In this document: positions 22,601 to 33,400 of the stretch, piece by piece
Numbering within the stretch: position 1 is the first letter of the stretch
Layout of the letters: every line of letters begins with the position of its first letter
NCBI GenBank assembly: GCA_021401465.1
Contig: JADDMT010000024.1
Coordinates: forward strand, 308,634-372,633
DNA length: 64,000 nt
DNA from: Teratosphaeria epicoccoides
Lineage: Eukaryota; Ascomycota; Dothideomycetes; Mycosphaerellales; Teratosphaeriaceae
Direction of reading: 5' to 3'
The notes under the pieces: generated by a model
Seen by the model: the letters and a program-made list of their open reading frames with translations, nothing else
Database searches by the model: none
What the model was told of the DNA's origin: nothing
Translations under genes and position numbers: made by a program

Positions 22601-25600
22601 AGCCTAGCAGCAGCGTTCGACTCATTGCGCCTGTTCTCATCTGTCACAAATCTATCCCAAGGCTCACTGAGGAAGTTCAGGAATGCTGGATCGAGTGCTG
22701 CGCGGTTCTCGTCCACCCACGTGATAAATTCCTCATCCTCCATTGAGACCAATCTCATAAATCCAGTCGACAGATGGCGCTGCTCCGCGCCAACAGACTC
22801 AGTGATCAATGTAGCGCACTCGCTAGGCTTTTGGGCCATGATAGTCCGCCATAGCCGAGCTGCTGCCAAACGTACAGGGTGCACTTCAGATACCAGTTTC
22901 AAGTAGAGCATGAAGCAGATCAGCTTGGTGAACAGCCGCTCGTTGTTCTCGGATGAGAACAGAATGGTCTGCCAGTAGTTCATCTTATCGAGGAATTCAA
23001 CAGCTTCGCCCTCTTCGCCAACATCGTCCAGCTCCGACAGGCGCCACAAGGTTACCCGTAAGAATATGACTCGAATACAGCTAGTATACTGGCTGCACAA
23101 TCTGACAGTCTTGTTTTGTGCGATGTCTGGTTGCTGCAGGTACTCCAGGACTTGCCCGGTGAACTCTAAGACTGGCTGCGCGCCATCGATGAACCAGCCC
23201 TCAAATACGGCCTCGGCCATGTGCTCACTGTATCGTGCGAGGTTGGTCAATACTCGAGTCTGCAGGAAAAGATTTTGATTCAGCTTGAGATGATTCCACA
23301 GCTGCGAGAGTGCGTGCACCAGCACATAGCTCTCAAAATACGCCTGATGCTCCCTGAAGCCGGGCGGTACCTTCAGGAAGAGACCGATGCCGGTGAATTT
23401 GTCTCGAGTACAGACAAGATCGGTGAAAAGGTTCAACGTGGTTTCAAGTAATGACTCCACCAGTGAGTTTGCTACGTTAATTTTGACAGGCTCAGGCTTC
23501 ACCGGAGCAAGTGTGGTATTGAACTGGGCAGGTTTGGCGGTTGCTTTGACATTTGAGTTGATCATGACAAACGATGACAGTCTGCGCGGCCCATCAACCT
23601 TCTTCGAGACTCGAGGCGAAGGACTTCGCTTTGTAGGATCATGCTCCAGATTCAAGCTACGGACTGACGGGGGTCTGTCGCCAAGCGAGTTAGAATGTGG
23701 TCGCAGCTTGACCTCTTCGCCGCGAAAAGAAAGCGAGTGCTTGTCGGCCTGCAGCTCAGTCTCTGCGGACAGTCTGTCGGAGCCCACCAATACGGGGAAA
23801 AGCACGAAAAGCAGGTGTTGAATGTATCTCGACTGGACGGCAAATTGCTGGAATGCGGCACTGCGGGTATACAGCTCGCCAAGAAAGTGGATTACTGCCT
23901 TCAGGATTCTGGCTTCAGCAGCAACAGGCTGGGAATCCTTGATAACGCTCCTAAGGCCCGCCTCCAGCATAGCCATTAGGGTGGGCAGGATTTCTGGGTT
24001 GTAGATCTTGAGGTTATCGTCGACTGCGAAGGCTTGAACCATCTCGAATGTCGCGAGGCCAGCTGAATCAGAAATTGAAGGTGTATCTTTGCCGAAACAG
24101 ATAGCGAAGGATGACAGCCAGGTTGACGTTAATTTCCAGTATACTTTCAATCGGTGCCGCAGTATCACGAACCCACTGTTTTTGTCTCCGAAGGATGTCT
24201 TGAAGTCTGGTCCAAGCACTGCTAATGAACGGCTGATGATGCGCAATGTCAAGCTTACGACACGTGGATCTTGCTCTGCTAGCAGATATATCAACCAACG
24301 ATTGGGTACGACCTTATTGAAGCGCCTGATAGCTGAGGCGCTGCGTCCGTCTTCGCACAGGATCTTTGTAAGCATTTGTAGGACACGAACAGCCAGCTCA
24401 TGGCGCGATAGCCCAACTGAAGGTTGCTGCAGATGCGCACTTGCGCCGCCTGGGGCGGACGGTCGAGACCTCCGCGCACCTTGAGCCCACGATGCCGCTC
24501 TCTGCCTGATGTGGACCGTGCTGGAGAATTTGCGTATAGGCCGAGCTGCAACGGCTCGCTCGTCTTGCAAACCGAACGTAATGAACATGGCTAGGTCCTT
24601 GTAATATACCTTTGCCTGGTGACTGTCAATAAGCGCTGTGATCGCCTCAATGTTGGAGTCGGCGACCTCTGTGCCAATCTCTTCTGACTTTAGTGCATCA
24701 ATGAGCTTCTTCACAGCGCGCATTCTGTTCAGACGCACATGGTTCCACGCTTGGTGCCTGTTGTGCGTTGCAAAATGAACAAATTGTTGATAGTAAAGCT
24801 TTTGCGTCGCCACATCGCATCGCCGCCAAGTGTCGAAATCGAGAAGCAGCACGCGGTAAGCCATTGGATTGACGATCATGGAGTCCTCCGGTCTCGATTT
24901 GTTGTATCCCACGAAGTCGAGAATTTGCTCCAGCAAAGGCATTGGCGTGCTTTTGCGATCTTCGCGGCCAAGCATAGAGGGCGGCCGCTTGGTTGCGAGA
25001 CTGGCAGGCAAAATAGGTTCGAAGCCGAGTTTGTCACGTATGGTCACTGCCAACATGCCGTAGCCATTGTCCTCCTCCATTGCTTCACTGATCCGCCAAT
25101 TATCCTTGACACACTCAATGTATGTAGCGACAGCCTGCAGGAAGCTGGCTGTTGTGTGAGCGGATCCAAGCAGACGAATCAGTAATGGAACACTGCCAGC
25201 CAGACACCATGTGGCGACGTCCAATGACTTCGGCATGGCAACAGTCGGGTCTCCAGCCAGCACGCCGGCTCCATAGGATCGACTGATTGCTTCATTCGTC
25301 GACGGAACCGCAGTGTTTAGCACGATTGCTCTTGTGCGTTGCGCCAGCAGCTTGAGCCGAGCTTGCAATTTATTATCGAGCTGAAGGCCAGCTTCACCTA
25401 CGGTATCGTCCAAGTAGATGACACCCCACGGGCTCAGACTTATCAGCAAGCGGCTTTCGGGTACCACATCGCTGCCGCGGGACTCTGTGACCGTTGTAAT
25501 GTCTGACCTATCTGACTTCTCTGGATGCAGTAACTCGTTGTATCGATTGAGTTCCGCTGATGCTGAATATGTCAACATCGGGCCAAGAGAATCCTGCATG

Positions 25601-27159
25601 TTCCCATGATATCGTTGCCCGAGGCGGTATTGAACGGCAACAATCTCATCAGTGAGCGGCATCGCGAACGTGTAGGCACTAGCCAGCGACCACTTTGACT
25701 TGACAGCGTTCGACCCAATGCGGTAGGCCAGATCGTGTGGTGTTCCAAAGAATGCCTGAACAGGCTTCTGCCGACGCGCGGCCAATCTGCCTGGAGGCGT
25801 TTCTGCCTGCCTGTCTTCATGCTCAGGAGGCGCATCTGGATACGAACACTTGAGCTGCTCTGCGAACTCACCATTGATAAAAAGCATAGCAGGACTTTGG
25901 GTAGTGTCCGTGCCATTCTTGCGGTGCACAAGAGCTACATGGTACCATGAGCCGGCCACGAAGCGGGTGCTCTTGAATCGTACACTCGGTCTTGATGACC
26001 GTACCGATGTCTGCAAGATCAATTGATGGCTGTCCTTTTCCAAGTAGATGAGCACGAAGCAAGACTGTGTAGAGTCGAAGGCGCCGAAAAGCGTGGTATG
26101 GCAGGCTGAATCATACTGGTCAATGCGCAGCCATGCACTAATGCTATAGCCAGTAGACGGAGGAAAGGTACGTGGTAGACTTGGCAGCTCAATGGATGAA
26201 TAGCCATATATAGCCATGTCGAATTGCACGAACGGTGGTCCTTTGGAGCTTTGCAGCAGCGAGAGCAGAAGCTGCCGTGCATCATCTGCCCCGCAAGCCT
26301 TGTTAAAGAGCATTGCAACATCGTCGAGCGAGTCGAGGCCATACGTGGCGAGTGACAGGCTGAGTCTGCGAGCCGCCAACCGCAGACTATCACTGGCGCC
26401 TTCTTGCAGCGCTAGAGCCAAGCTCTGGCTTGCGACACCTGTTTTCCACATAGCCACTGCGTTGCGCTCACTGAACTCCGCTAGGCTCGTGAGGCGCTCG
26501 ATGGTTGTCACGGACGAATTGAGGATCCTCTCACCCGCAGCTTCGCTTCCGCCATGAGCTGAATCTGAATTCGCAGCGAGGATCATTGCAATATTTGCAG
26601 CTTGTGGTACGCGAATAGATGCACGGCATATGCCATCACCATGTCTATTGCTATACCCTACGGCCAATGCCATGGTGGCCTCCAATAAGTTGCTGAGGCT
26701 GATGCTCTGACAATGCTCTGTGAGGGCGTCCCGCAGCGCCTCGAGCGATCGTTGTAACGCTTCCCAGCCGCGGGAATATTCCCGGAAGTAGCGCTGATTG
26801 CCTCCGTGCTCAGCTAGAGAAGCTGCAAGGAGTGACAGACAGCTGTCCAAAAGAGCCAGGACTTGGCTGCTCAACGTTGGATCTTCGGCGACAGCACCAT
26901 GCAATGTAGCCAGAAGCTCCAATATGCTCTGAAAGCCAAGACCGTGGCGGAAGGTATCTTTCGCGCCTTCATCACGAGAAAGAGCTGTACGGAGTTGTTC
27001 GTTGACATTCAGTAGGCGTTTCAATTCGGCCACACGGGCAATATCGTTTCGAAATTTGAATTCCCGAATTAGGTTGGCTGTCTCTGATGCCTTCTCATCG
27101 GCATTGAGCCCTCTTGATGCTGACCTATGCCGCCCTATGTGAGCAGCACTCATGGCCAT
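19606..27159 (-). CDS. BEACH-domain protein with PH-BEACH and WD40 repeats (beige/neurobeachin/Bph1 family)
   Basis: One uninterrupted frame of 2,517 aa. Residues about 310-500 form a concanavalin A-like lectin fold region (FDMAIYGYSSIELPSLPRTF, WYHVALVHRKNG), followed by a long armadillo-like helical middle. A PH-BEACH domain lies near 1720-1860 (GVVTLFNISRIVGLEALEG). The BEACH domain, about 1880-2180, has its hallmark stretch SNFQYLMLINTMAGRTFNDL and YPVFPWVLADY, plus HYGTHYSSAMIVSSYLIRLQP. WD40 repeats fill about 2250-2517. Length and domain order match the family. These proteins act in vesicle and vacuole/lysosome membrane traffic and protein sorting. An ATG two codons in (27153) is an equally possible start. 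It shares a 713-bp divergent intergenic region with the protease gene. Confidence 0.96.
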   Translation of the reverse strand: MAMSAAHIGRHRSASRGLNADEKASETANLIREFKFRNDIARVAELKRLLNVNEQLRTALSRDEGAKDTFRHGLGFQSILELLATLHGAVAEDPTLSSQVLALLDSCLSLLAASLAEHGGNQRYFREYSRGWEALQRSLEALRDALTEHCQSISLSNLLEATMALAVGYSNRHGDGICRASIRVPQAANIAMILAANSDSAHGGSEAAGERILNSSVTTIERLTSLAEFSERNAVAMWKTGVASQSLALALQEGASDSLRLAARRLSLSLATYGLDSLDDVAMLFNKACGADDARQLLLSLLQSSKGPPFVQFDMAIYGYSSIELPSLPRTFPPSTGYSISAWLRIDQYDSACHTTLFGAFDSTQSCFVLIYLEKDSHQLILQTSVRSSRPSVRFKSTRFVAGSWYHVALVHRKNGTDTTQSPAMLFINGEFAEQLKCSYPDAPPEHEDRQAETPPGRLAARRQKPVQAFFGTPHDLAYRIGSNAVKSKWSLASAYTFAMPLTDEIVAVQYRLGQRYHGNMQDSLGPMLTYSASAELNRYNELLHPEKSDRSDITTVTESRGSDVVPESRLLISLSPWGVIYLDDTVGEAGLQLDNKLQARLKLLAQRTRAIVLNTAVPSTNEAISRSYGAGVLAGDPTVAMPKSLDVATWCLAGSVPLLIRLLGSAHTTASFLQAVATYIECVKDNWRISEAMEEDNGYGMLAVTIRDKLGFEPILPASLATKRPPSMLGREDRKSTPMPLLEQILDFVGYNKSRPEDSMIVNPMAYRVLLLDFDTWRRCDVATQKLYYQQFVHFATHNRHQAWNHVRLNRMRAVKKLIDALKSEEIGTEVADSNIEAITALIDSHQAKVYYKDLAMFITFGLQDERAVAARPIRKFSSTVHIRQRAASWAQGARRSRPSAPGGASAHLQQPSVGLSRHELAVRVLQMLTKILCEDGRSASAIRRFNKVVPNRWLIYLLAEQDPRVVSLTLRIISRSLAVLGPDFKTSFGDKNSGFVILRHRLKVYWKLTSTWLSSFAICFGKDTPSISDSAGLATFEMVQAFAVDDNLKIYNPEILPTLMAMLEAGLRSVIKDSQPVAAEARILKAVIHFLGELYTRSAAFQQFAVQSRYIQHLLFVLFPVLVGSDRLSAETELQADKHSLSFRGEEVKLRPHSNSLGDRPPSVRSLNLEHDPTKRSPSPRVSKKVDGPRRLSSFVMINSNVKATAKPAQFNTTLAPVKPEPVKINVANSLVESLLETTLNLFTDLVCTRDKFTGIGLFLKVPPGFREHQAYFESYVLVHALSQLWNHLKLNQNLFLQTRVLTNLARYSEHMAEAVFEGWFIDGAQPVLEFTGQVLEYLQQPDIAQNKTVRLCSQYTSCIRVIFLRVTLWRLSELDDVGEEGEAVEFLDKMNYWQTILFSSENNERLFTKLICFMLYLKLVSEVHPVRLAAARLWRTIMAQKPSECATLITESVGAEQRHLSTGFMRLVSMEDEEFITWVDENRAALDPAFLNFLSEPWDRFVTDENRRNESNAAARLAKRRDKLQMWHSEKTKDDDTIHMFEVSAKNWTSNIHAQERVKLQTTMQDHHEAVNHLCTVFTMTEQLMKQPCGIEPSTEIPKWRLDETEALNRMRCRLLPDNEEHREMYRPKRKTSVRERANSNLNLTPNSGALHPGDDITSAFPVSPTVTNATVIDGAVDQSQDSVSNSELLEGGFEMVDDPNRDTEGTPEDKNRKVMTRLQRGDGVVTLFNISRIVGLEALEGLLVVGKKCLYLQDDFFQRSDGEIVSASRAPEDERDPYVNLISGKDTSSTKANHTTGDQEIRHWTWAEVLSISKRRFLSRDVAVEIFFTDGRSYLMTCISPKIRDGLHKAIVNGAPQIMRSASLMAPEDAWRLDTLRNPEEEPQSLGTRFAGVFNNTPSYGATKKWLKGEMSNFQYLMLINTMAGRTFNDLTQYPVFPWVLADYTSEELDLDNPKTFRNLSKPMGCQTSSREAEFKDRYQQFAEMMDEREPPFHYGTHYSSAMIVSSYLIRLQPYVQSYLILQGGSFDHADRLFDSIGKAWLSASRDNMSDVRELTPEFFYLPEFLTNINQYDFGVKQSDEGVVNDVELPPWAKGDPQIFIEKHRKALESPYVSEHLHEWIDLVFGFKQRGEAALEATNVFGHLSYPGATDLEAIEDRVQLLSTIWIIHSFGQTPHQVFSKAHPARESVRSGTAKLDTLAESLIRLPDPLFESDEKVAGLTFSTSVGRLLCDSPCRLNLLPNCDRFMQWGFADHSIRFFSSNTKRPLGLYEGAHVGAITANVFSDSKTLITAGADCTIAIWSVTASKDLIEIHPKTYLFGHRKPVTLLAASRVFSTLLSISADAQVIIWGLNRLNCIRVLLDAGGKTIQAAKISNISGHMALCQGPNLLIYTLNGHLLVRQKVCDAEDDTMTCCAFYEGAGNEWLERELIFTGHAHGVANAWALVTLSDGTWHLQLVKRLNHADLSRGDGGNTSAAVTAILPVPNAVYTGDENGKVWEWDCIARSASISTRGR

Positions 27160-27872
27160 CCTCTCTCAGTCTCAGTCCTGCCGGGTTGAACTTCGCGTTG
27201 CTCAATCATCCCGCTTTGGACTGCAAGGTGGCCCAATATCGGTCCATCAAGGCCGGATCATCGGTGGCGACAGGCACATGTGAACGTCGCCGGCGGGCCT
27301 TGAACTCACGGCGAAGAACCTGATGGCGGAGAGGGTGGGGCGGGAGTGTCAAATGCTGCGGCCAGTCTGACCGAGTCAGAGGTCAGTGCAGACCGAAAGC
27401 AGTGCCGCCGTCGGTTCGGGTGCCTGGTCGCAAATGTGCCCCGCAACCTCGCAGCATGGATTAGTCGCGCACCGATTTCCTGGTTATCAGTAACGATTTT
27501 GAGACATGCATCTTACATATACCCGACATTATTGTGCAGGCGTCAGTTGGCGTGTGGCTTGGAGGCAAGAATAATTGGGAAGGCGCCGCACGTGTCCCAA
27601 GCCTCGTTGATCCACTTCTGGCTAAGCTCCAGACCGCACAGACCTGATCCGTGCCGTGACGCGCTAACCAGCTCAGATGACGAGATTGGCTCACGAGGCA
27701 ACCGCGGCGGATGCAATTGGAAGCAGCGGCCTTGGAGCTCTTATCAGCGTGTGCCGCCGTCGACTCACACGACCAGCCTCCTCTGGAATCCACCTCCTCG
27801 TTCCTTTCATCAACTTCTTGTATCAGACTCACGTTCGCTGTTGTCATAGAATCGTAGTCATCAACAGCGAAC
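27160..27872. promoter_or_regulatory. Divergent promoter region between BEACH and protease genes
   Basis: The two genes are transcribed away from each other, so both promoters must lie here. I see no classical TATA box close to either start codon and no coding frame of substance. Confidence 0.5.
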
Positions 27873-29479
27873 ATGAAAGCCTTCGGCATTGCCGCGCTGG
27901 CATCGCTGGCTGCCGCCTCGCCGGTGCTCCTTGACCAGTCTGTCCACAAGGACGCAGCTCCGCTTCTATCGGCGTCCAATGCACACGAGATCCCCGACAA
28001 CTACATCGTTGTGTTCAAGAAGCATGTGACTGAGAAGCACGCCGCCGATCACCACAACTGGGTGCAGGACATCCACTTCGGCACGGAACAGGCCAAGACG
28101 GAGCTTAAGAAGAGATCTCTTGGTTCACAAGAGCCGATCCTTGATGTTTTCGGCGGTCTCAAGCACACCTACAACATCGCCGGTAACCTGCTGGGCTACT
28201 CTGGCCACTTCGATGAGGATGTGATCGAGCAGATCCGGAGGAACCCGGATGTAAGTGCCAGGTCGCAACATGCTGCTTGCATCACTCAACGTGCTTACGT
28301 TCATCGCAGGTCGAATACATCGAGAAGGATCAGGAGGTCCACGTTCTCGAGGAGCCTGAGCTGGAGAAAAACGCTCCATGGGGTCTTGCCCGTATCTCTC
28401 ACCGGGACGCTCTCAGTTTCGGTACCTTCAACAAGTACCTGTACACTGCCGAGGGCGGCGAGGGCGTTGACGTCTACGTGATTGACACTGGCACCAACAT
28501 CGAGCACGTTGACTTCGAAGGTCGTGCATCATGGGGCAAGACTATTCCACAGGGTGACGCCGACGAGGACGGCAATGGCCACGGCACCCACTGCTCCGGC
28601 ACCGTTGCGGGCAAGAAGTACGGCGTTGCCAAGAAGGCGCACGTCAAGGCTGTCAAGGTCCTGAGGTCAAACGGCTCAGGCTCCATGTCTGACGTCGTCA
28701 AGGGTGTCGAATACGCCGCTGAGTCGCACCTGCAGGCTGTCGAGGACGCCAAGAAGGGCAAGAGGAAGGGCTTCAAAGGCTCGACCGCGAACATGTCCCT
28801 GGGTGGTGGCAAGTCTTCGATCCTCGATCAAGCTGTGAATGCTGCTGTCGATGCAGGTATCCACTTCGCCGTGGCTGCTGGCAACGACAACGCGGACTCA
28901 TGCAACTACTCACCTGCTGCTGCTGAGAAGGCTGTGACCGTTGGTGCGTCTACTCTGGCTGACGAGCGTGCATATTTCTCAAACTACGGCAAGTGCAACG
29001 ACATTTTTGCTCCAGGTCTCTCGATCCTCTCTACCTGGATTGGCTCGAAGTACGCTGTTAACACCATCTCTGGTACATCAATGGCTTCGCCCCACATTGC
29101 TGGACTTCTTGCCTACCTGCTCTCGCTCCAGCCATCCAAGGACTCTGCCTATGCAGTTGCGGACATCACCCCCAAGAAGCTGAAGTCGAATCTAATCGGG
29201 ATTGGTACCACTGGCGCTCTGACTGACGTGCCAAGCAACACCGCCAATATCTTGGCGTGGAACGGTGGTGGTGTCAGCAACTACAGCTCCATCATCGACC
29301 AGGGCGGTTACGCCGTCAAGACCGAGAAGACTATTAATGTTGACTTCGGCAAGATCGAAGAAGAGATCACGGTTGACACGAAAAAGCTTGCCGACAAGGT
29401 GAAGAGCATTTCGCATCATATCGAAGATGAGGTTGCTGAAGAGCTCAAGGACTTCTTCCGCCAACTACGGGACGAGTAA
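27873..29479 (+). CDS. Vacuolar-type subtilisin serine protease (proteinase K family, S8), two exons
   Basis: Exon 1 is 27873-28250 and exon 2 is 28310-29479, giving 515 aa. The 59-nt intron GTAAGT...CGCAG is phase 0. A signal peptide (MKAFGIAALASLAAASPV) is followed by an inhibitor I9 propeptide (NYIVVFKKHVTEKHAADHH). The mature enzyme starts near NAPWGLARISHRDAL. The catalytic triad is complete: Asp in DVYVIDTGTN, His in GNGHGTHCSGT, Ser in SGTSMASPHIAG. The oxyanion Asn region AAGNDN is present. A C-terminal tail of about 100 residues after the catalytic domain is charged and helical. Relatives are the fungal vacuolar serine proteases (Prb1/PepC type), which are also known inhaled allergens. 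Likely role: protein turnover in the vacuole, with self-processing of the propeptide. Confidence 0.95.
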
Positions 29480-30460
29480 GAGCAAGGGACGATACTTCTG
29501 ATTGAAGTTGAACACACGACATGCTCTCGCGCGCGGGCTCTTAGCGGATTGACACTCTTCTTGAGGGGCTGAATTCATGAACGAGAAGCGTGAGTCTTGA
29601 AAAGGACGGGTGGTAACGCATTGCATTGGTGTCGTATTGCACACGCCGAAGGACGGTGGCGAGGCTCAACTGATGTTTCCTTGGGTTGATGGGGCGATGG
29701 TGTTGGAGCGCACATCCTTGCCCTCATGTGCCCAGTGCAGATTCTTCTACTCGTAGCGCAATACAATGATGTCTAAAGTGAAGCCTGACATCAAGCAAAC
29801 ACTTGAAGGCACCCACCCGCACACATGACTCCTGCAACACTGGCTAGCCGCTGGATCGCACCTGCAACAGGCCCGGACGTGAGCCTTCTGGCCTTTTCAT
29901 CAATCAACTAAATGGTGCGCAAGGTGAGCTTCCTCGTGACGCAGTTGGGCGACCGGTAATAAGCGGTCAACAATCCTACCAAGCAGTCACGACATCATTG
30001 AGCAGTCGAAAGAACCACCACGTAGTCAATGTGTCAACGGTCAGTCAAAGTGCCAATTGGTCAACCCTTTGCATCGGCTCACGCGTAATCGGCAACAGCG
30101 ACGGAGCATGAAACGGCCACTTCATACATGTAGAAACGCAAGCGCATCCACGTGCTGTTCTCACCACCTCAAATTACCCAGCTCAGGCGACTGCCAGCTC
30201 CGACACCACAGCACTGTCGACAGCGCTTATCTCATCGGCGGCAACACCTTCCGTGTCACCTGTAACAATTTTACAAGTACACAGCAGGCTCCGAGCTCCT
30301 GCCACAATGCAGTCATGGATTCTTCAACGCGACGATCGCCCTTCTGCGTGTCTTCCATTCACTCTTGGACTCCTCAACAGCTCATACATCCGCATCTTAC
30401 ATCGAGACTGCATCGGCATGCCGTTTGGGGCTCTGATCGAGAGACACTGCGAAATCTAGC
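29480..30460. other. Intergenic between protease and the 30461 gene
   Basis: Contains the 3' end of the protease gene and the upstream region of the next gene. A plus-strand frame that begins at 30057 runs on into the next gene in another phase and looks like a shadow. Confidence 0.5.
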
Positions 30461-33400
30461 ATGCTTTCGAGATCCAACAGTAATGCTGGCGACTTGCGCC
30501 GCGCGAAGTCGACCACGTCACACCACACCAGCTCTTCTGGTCACCACCGGAGTGCGACAGCGGTTGATCCGTTCGTCACGAGACGACAAGCCGAAGCCGC
30601 GGCCCTGGAGGCATACGCCCGATCAAAAGACCAGGAGGATCCGACTTTGCAAACCCAACAGCCCGTCCCAGCCAAGTTACAGCGCAAGCGGAGTCGCACA
30701 GCTGGCAGGAGTGAGGGCAGCCACCTGGCAGATGCAAGGCTCGGCCGGCGACGATCGAGAACGACGAGAACCGAAGCGGGAGGCGCACAGCATCTTCGCG
30801 CGAGGCAGCCTACCGACTCAGTTGCTGACAATAGCAGCGCGGGCGTTGAGAGGATCATCACGCGGAAGCGCTCTGTCATACCGCCGAGTTCATCGAATGC
30901 CAGATCAGCCTGTTCCGATCACCTGAGTGCGCCAGCGCCTGCTGCTTACCGTCCGCGGAAGACCCAGTCTGTGTACACTGATGGCAGTCCCAAGCCTAGA
31001 CATCCATTCCCCTCAGAGCGCAGATCTTCCACGCTGCAGCTGAGCGTCACAGCTCAGAACGCGGATGAAGACGGGCACGGAGGCAATCTTGATCAGCTCT
31101 CCGATTTTGGCAGCCACTTGCCAACTACGCATGCGAAGACGCCGCAACGGCCGTCCATCCGGGAAAACCAGACAGACGAGGATATTCTAAACATGGCGCG
31201 AGACAAGTGTCTCCAAGACTTTCAGCAACAGAAGAAGGCGAAGCAACGTCGAAGCATGTTCTTCGTTTCGTACCAGAAACCGGCAGAGTCGCAAAAAGAG
31301 CATGATTGCAGCTACGATACAACGTTGCCGCCGTTCAACTACGCAGACGATGTGGATGTCTCTTTGGTGGAACCTGCCTTGAAGCCAACACGTGCCGCGC
31401 CGCTGCCACCACTGCAGATAGGCAAGAAGCGCAACTTCACTTTCGTGAAAAGCCGCATCAGAAATGTATTCCGCAAAACCTCGAGAGCGCCGGGTGTACC
31501 TACTGAGTTGCCACCACAACATGTCGAGGCACAGCACTGTCACTATCCCGCCCAGCGCACGATGTCGCCGGAACCGCCTGACGGCGCCGGACGTTTTGTG
31601 CATAAGGAGTGTCATGCAGTACCTTGTGACGACCGAAAAGGCAGTACGAACAGCAGGACAACCGCTGGGCACAGCGGGGAAGGCCAGTCTCGAGTCACGA
31701 GTTGGACAAATTCTACCGCCGCTGGTACTCTGAGGTCTCATGCAGCCACGGAAACACTCACCAAAGCGAGTGGATTGTCACGTAGCGCGAGTCACGCGAT
31801 CTTGAGGAAGAAAGCCAGTTCCTTCCTTGCTGGACCAGTAGTCAACAAGCTGAGGAAGCCTAGTAAAGCACATCTTGTCGGCTCAGAAGAGAGTCAGGGC
31901 TTATATTCGGCATTGCAGGAGCGCATCAACCCATCCAAGCGGACGCCTACACCTGAGGAATCTACTGCAGACGCCACAGCTTTGCGCCTCAAACAGAGCT
32001 CAGCATTGTCCACATTGCCTTCACGGCAACAATACTCTACAACCAGCACATCGAGCGTCAAACGATACAGCACGCCAACTGTGCGATCGGTCACGCCCGA
32101 TCCGTTGGCTCACAAGCAGGGGATCTGCTCGCCAGTGCTGGAAGCGCTCAGCACGGAGAACACTCCGATCGACGTCGGACAGCCAGCCTCTGACCTCAGG
32201 CCGCAACCCCACCACGCAAAGACCGCCCAGCCAGTTTCCCAAGAGCAACTCTCACGACGAATGGAGAGGTCGAAGAATCGATGGCAGTCGCCGTTGGACG
32301 AGCTGTCGCCGCATCCTCATCGTGCGCATGTAGACGATAATCCATATGAGCTACGATCGTTGAGCACATCGCACAAACAACCTCCTGAGCTCAGTGATTT
32401 GCCTCACCACGCCAAAGTAGCGCAGCAGGATCTGCGCGTCAGAGCAGACATGTTGTCACCGAGTCTGTACTCGAGAGCCACTGATGGCGCCTCTCCACGG
32501 CCAGAAACTCCACATGACCAGGGTGGCATGGTGGTAACCATCACAGGACGCGACGTGCGTAGCTACTCTATCTCACCAGCCAAACAACGGGTGGATGCAG
32601 CGCAGGATGGCGATCATTTTAGCGGCCAATGGAGGAGGTGGTTGTCAAATGAGGCCCGTGCTTTCAAAGAATCGCAGGAGGATTTCACGATCACTGAAGC
32701 GTTCTTGAACCGCGGTGTCATCGAATCTCAACCCAACTCCCGCAAGGCATCTACTCAAGATAAAAATGATGCTCGCCCAGTTTCTGCCTCACCAACCGCA
32801 ACTACCAGACCGCCGTCCTCGACGGTCACGCACTCTCGTCCTAAGGGCCCGAGCAGTCGACGCTCCAGCTACATGAACGAGCGATATCCAATGATTGAGA
32901 GTCGTAGCTCAAGTCGAGACGGCATGCGCGCCAAAAGTCGACTCTCGTCCCGCGCTGGTGACAGGACAGCCAGTACCTGCAGGCCAAGCACAGACAGAAT
33001 GACGACAGAAGACAGCCTGACAAAGACGAGCACCTCCAGGAGCGGCTTGTCTCGTCCACGTACCGTGATTGGTAGGCGATCCGCGGCTCATCTTGAAATT
33101 GCCACTAGCAGGACCAAGAGTCCATCAAGTCCCACGAATCTCGCCACGAAGCCGGTCATGGGTGATGACATGCCGTTTGCCGAAGCTCACGCTGTCAGAG
33201 GATCCATTTCAGCACCAAAAGAAGCGGACCCGTGTCCTCAGAAGAGGCCTATGCTCAATGCTACGTCCAGGCATAAGTCTGCTTTCGAGCTCAGAGCAAG
33301 TTACAACAACGGCGGCCGCTCGACGCCGATCCAGATACGTCGCAAAGCTGTTGGTGATACCAGCAAGAGGAAAGCCACCAAAGACGATTTGCTCGACGAC

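Noticed and set aside
30057..30926. Plus-strand frame of 289 codons overlapping the start of the 30461 gene
   Set aside because: It has no protein features, and the 30461 frame continues for 1,118 codons with convincing composition; the former is a shadow.
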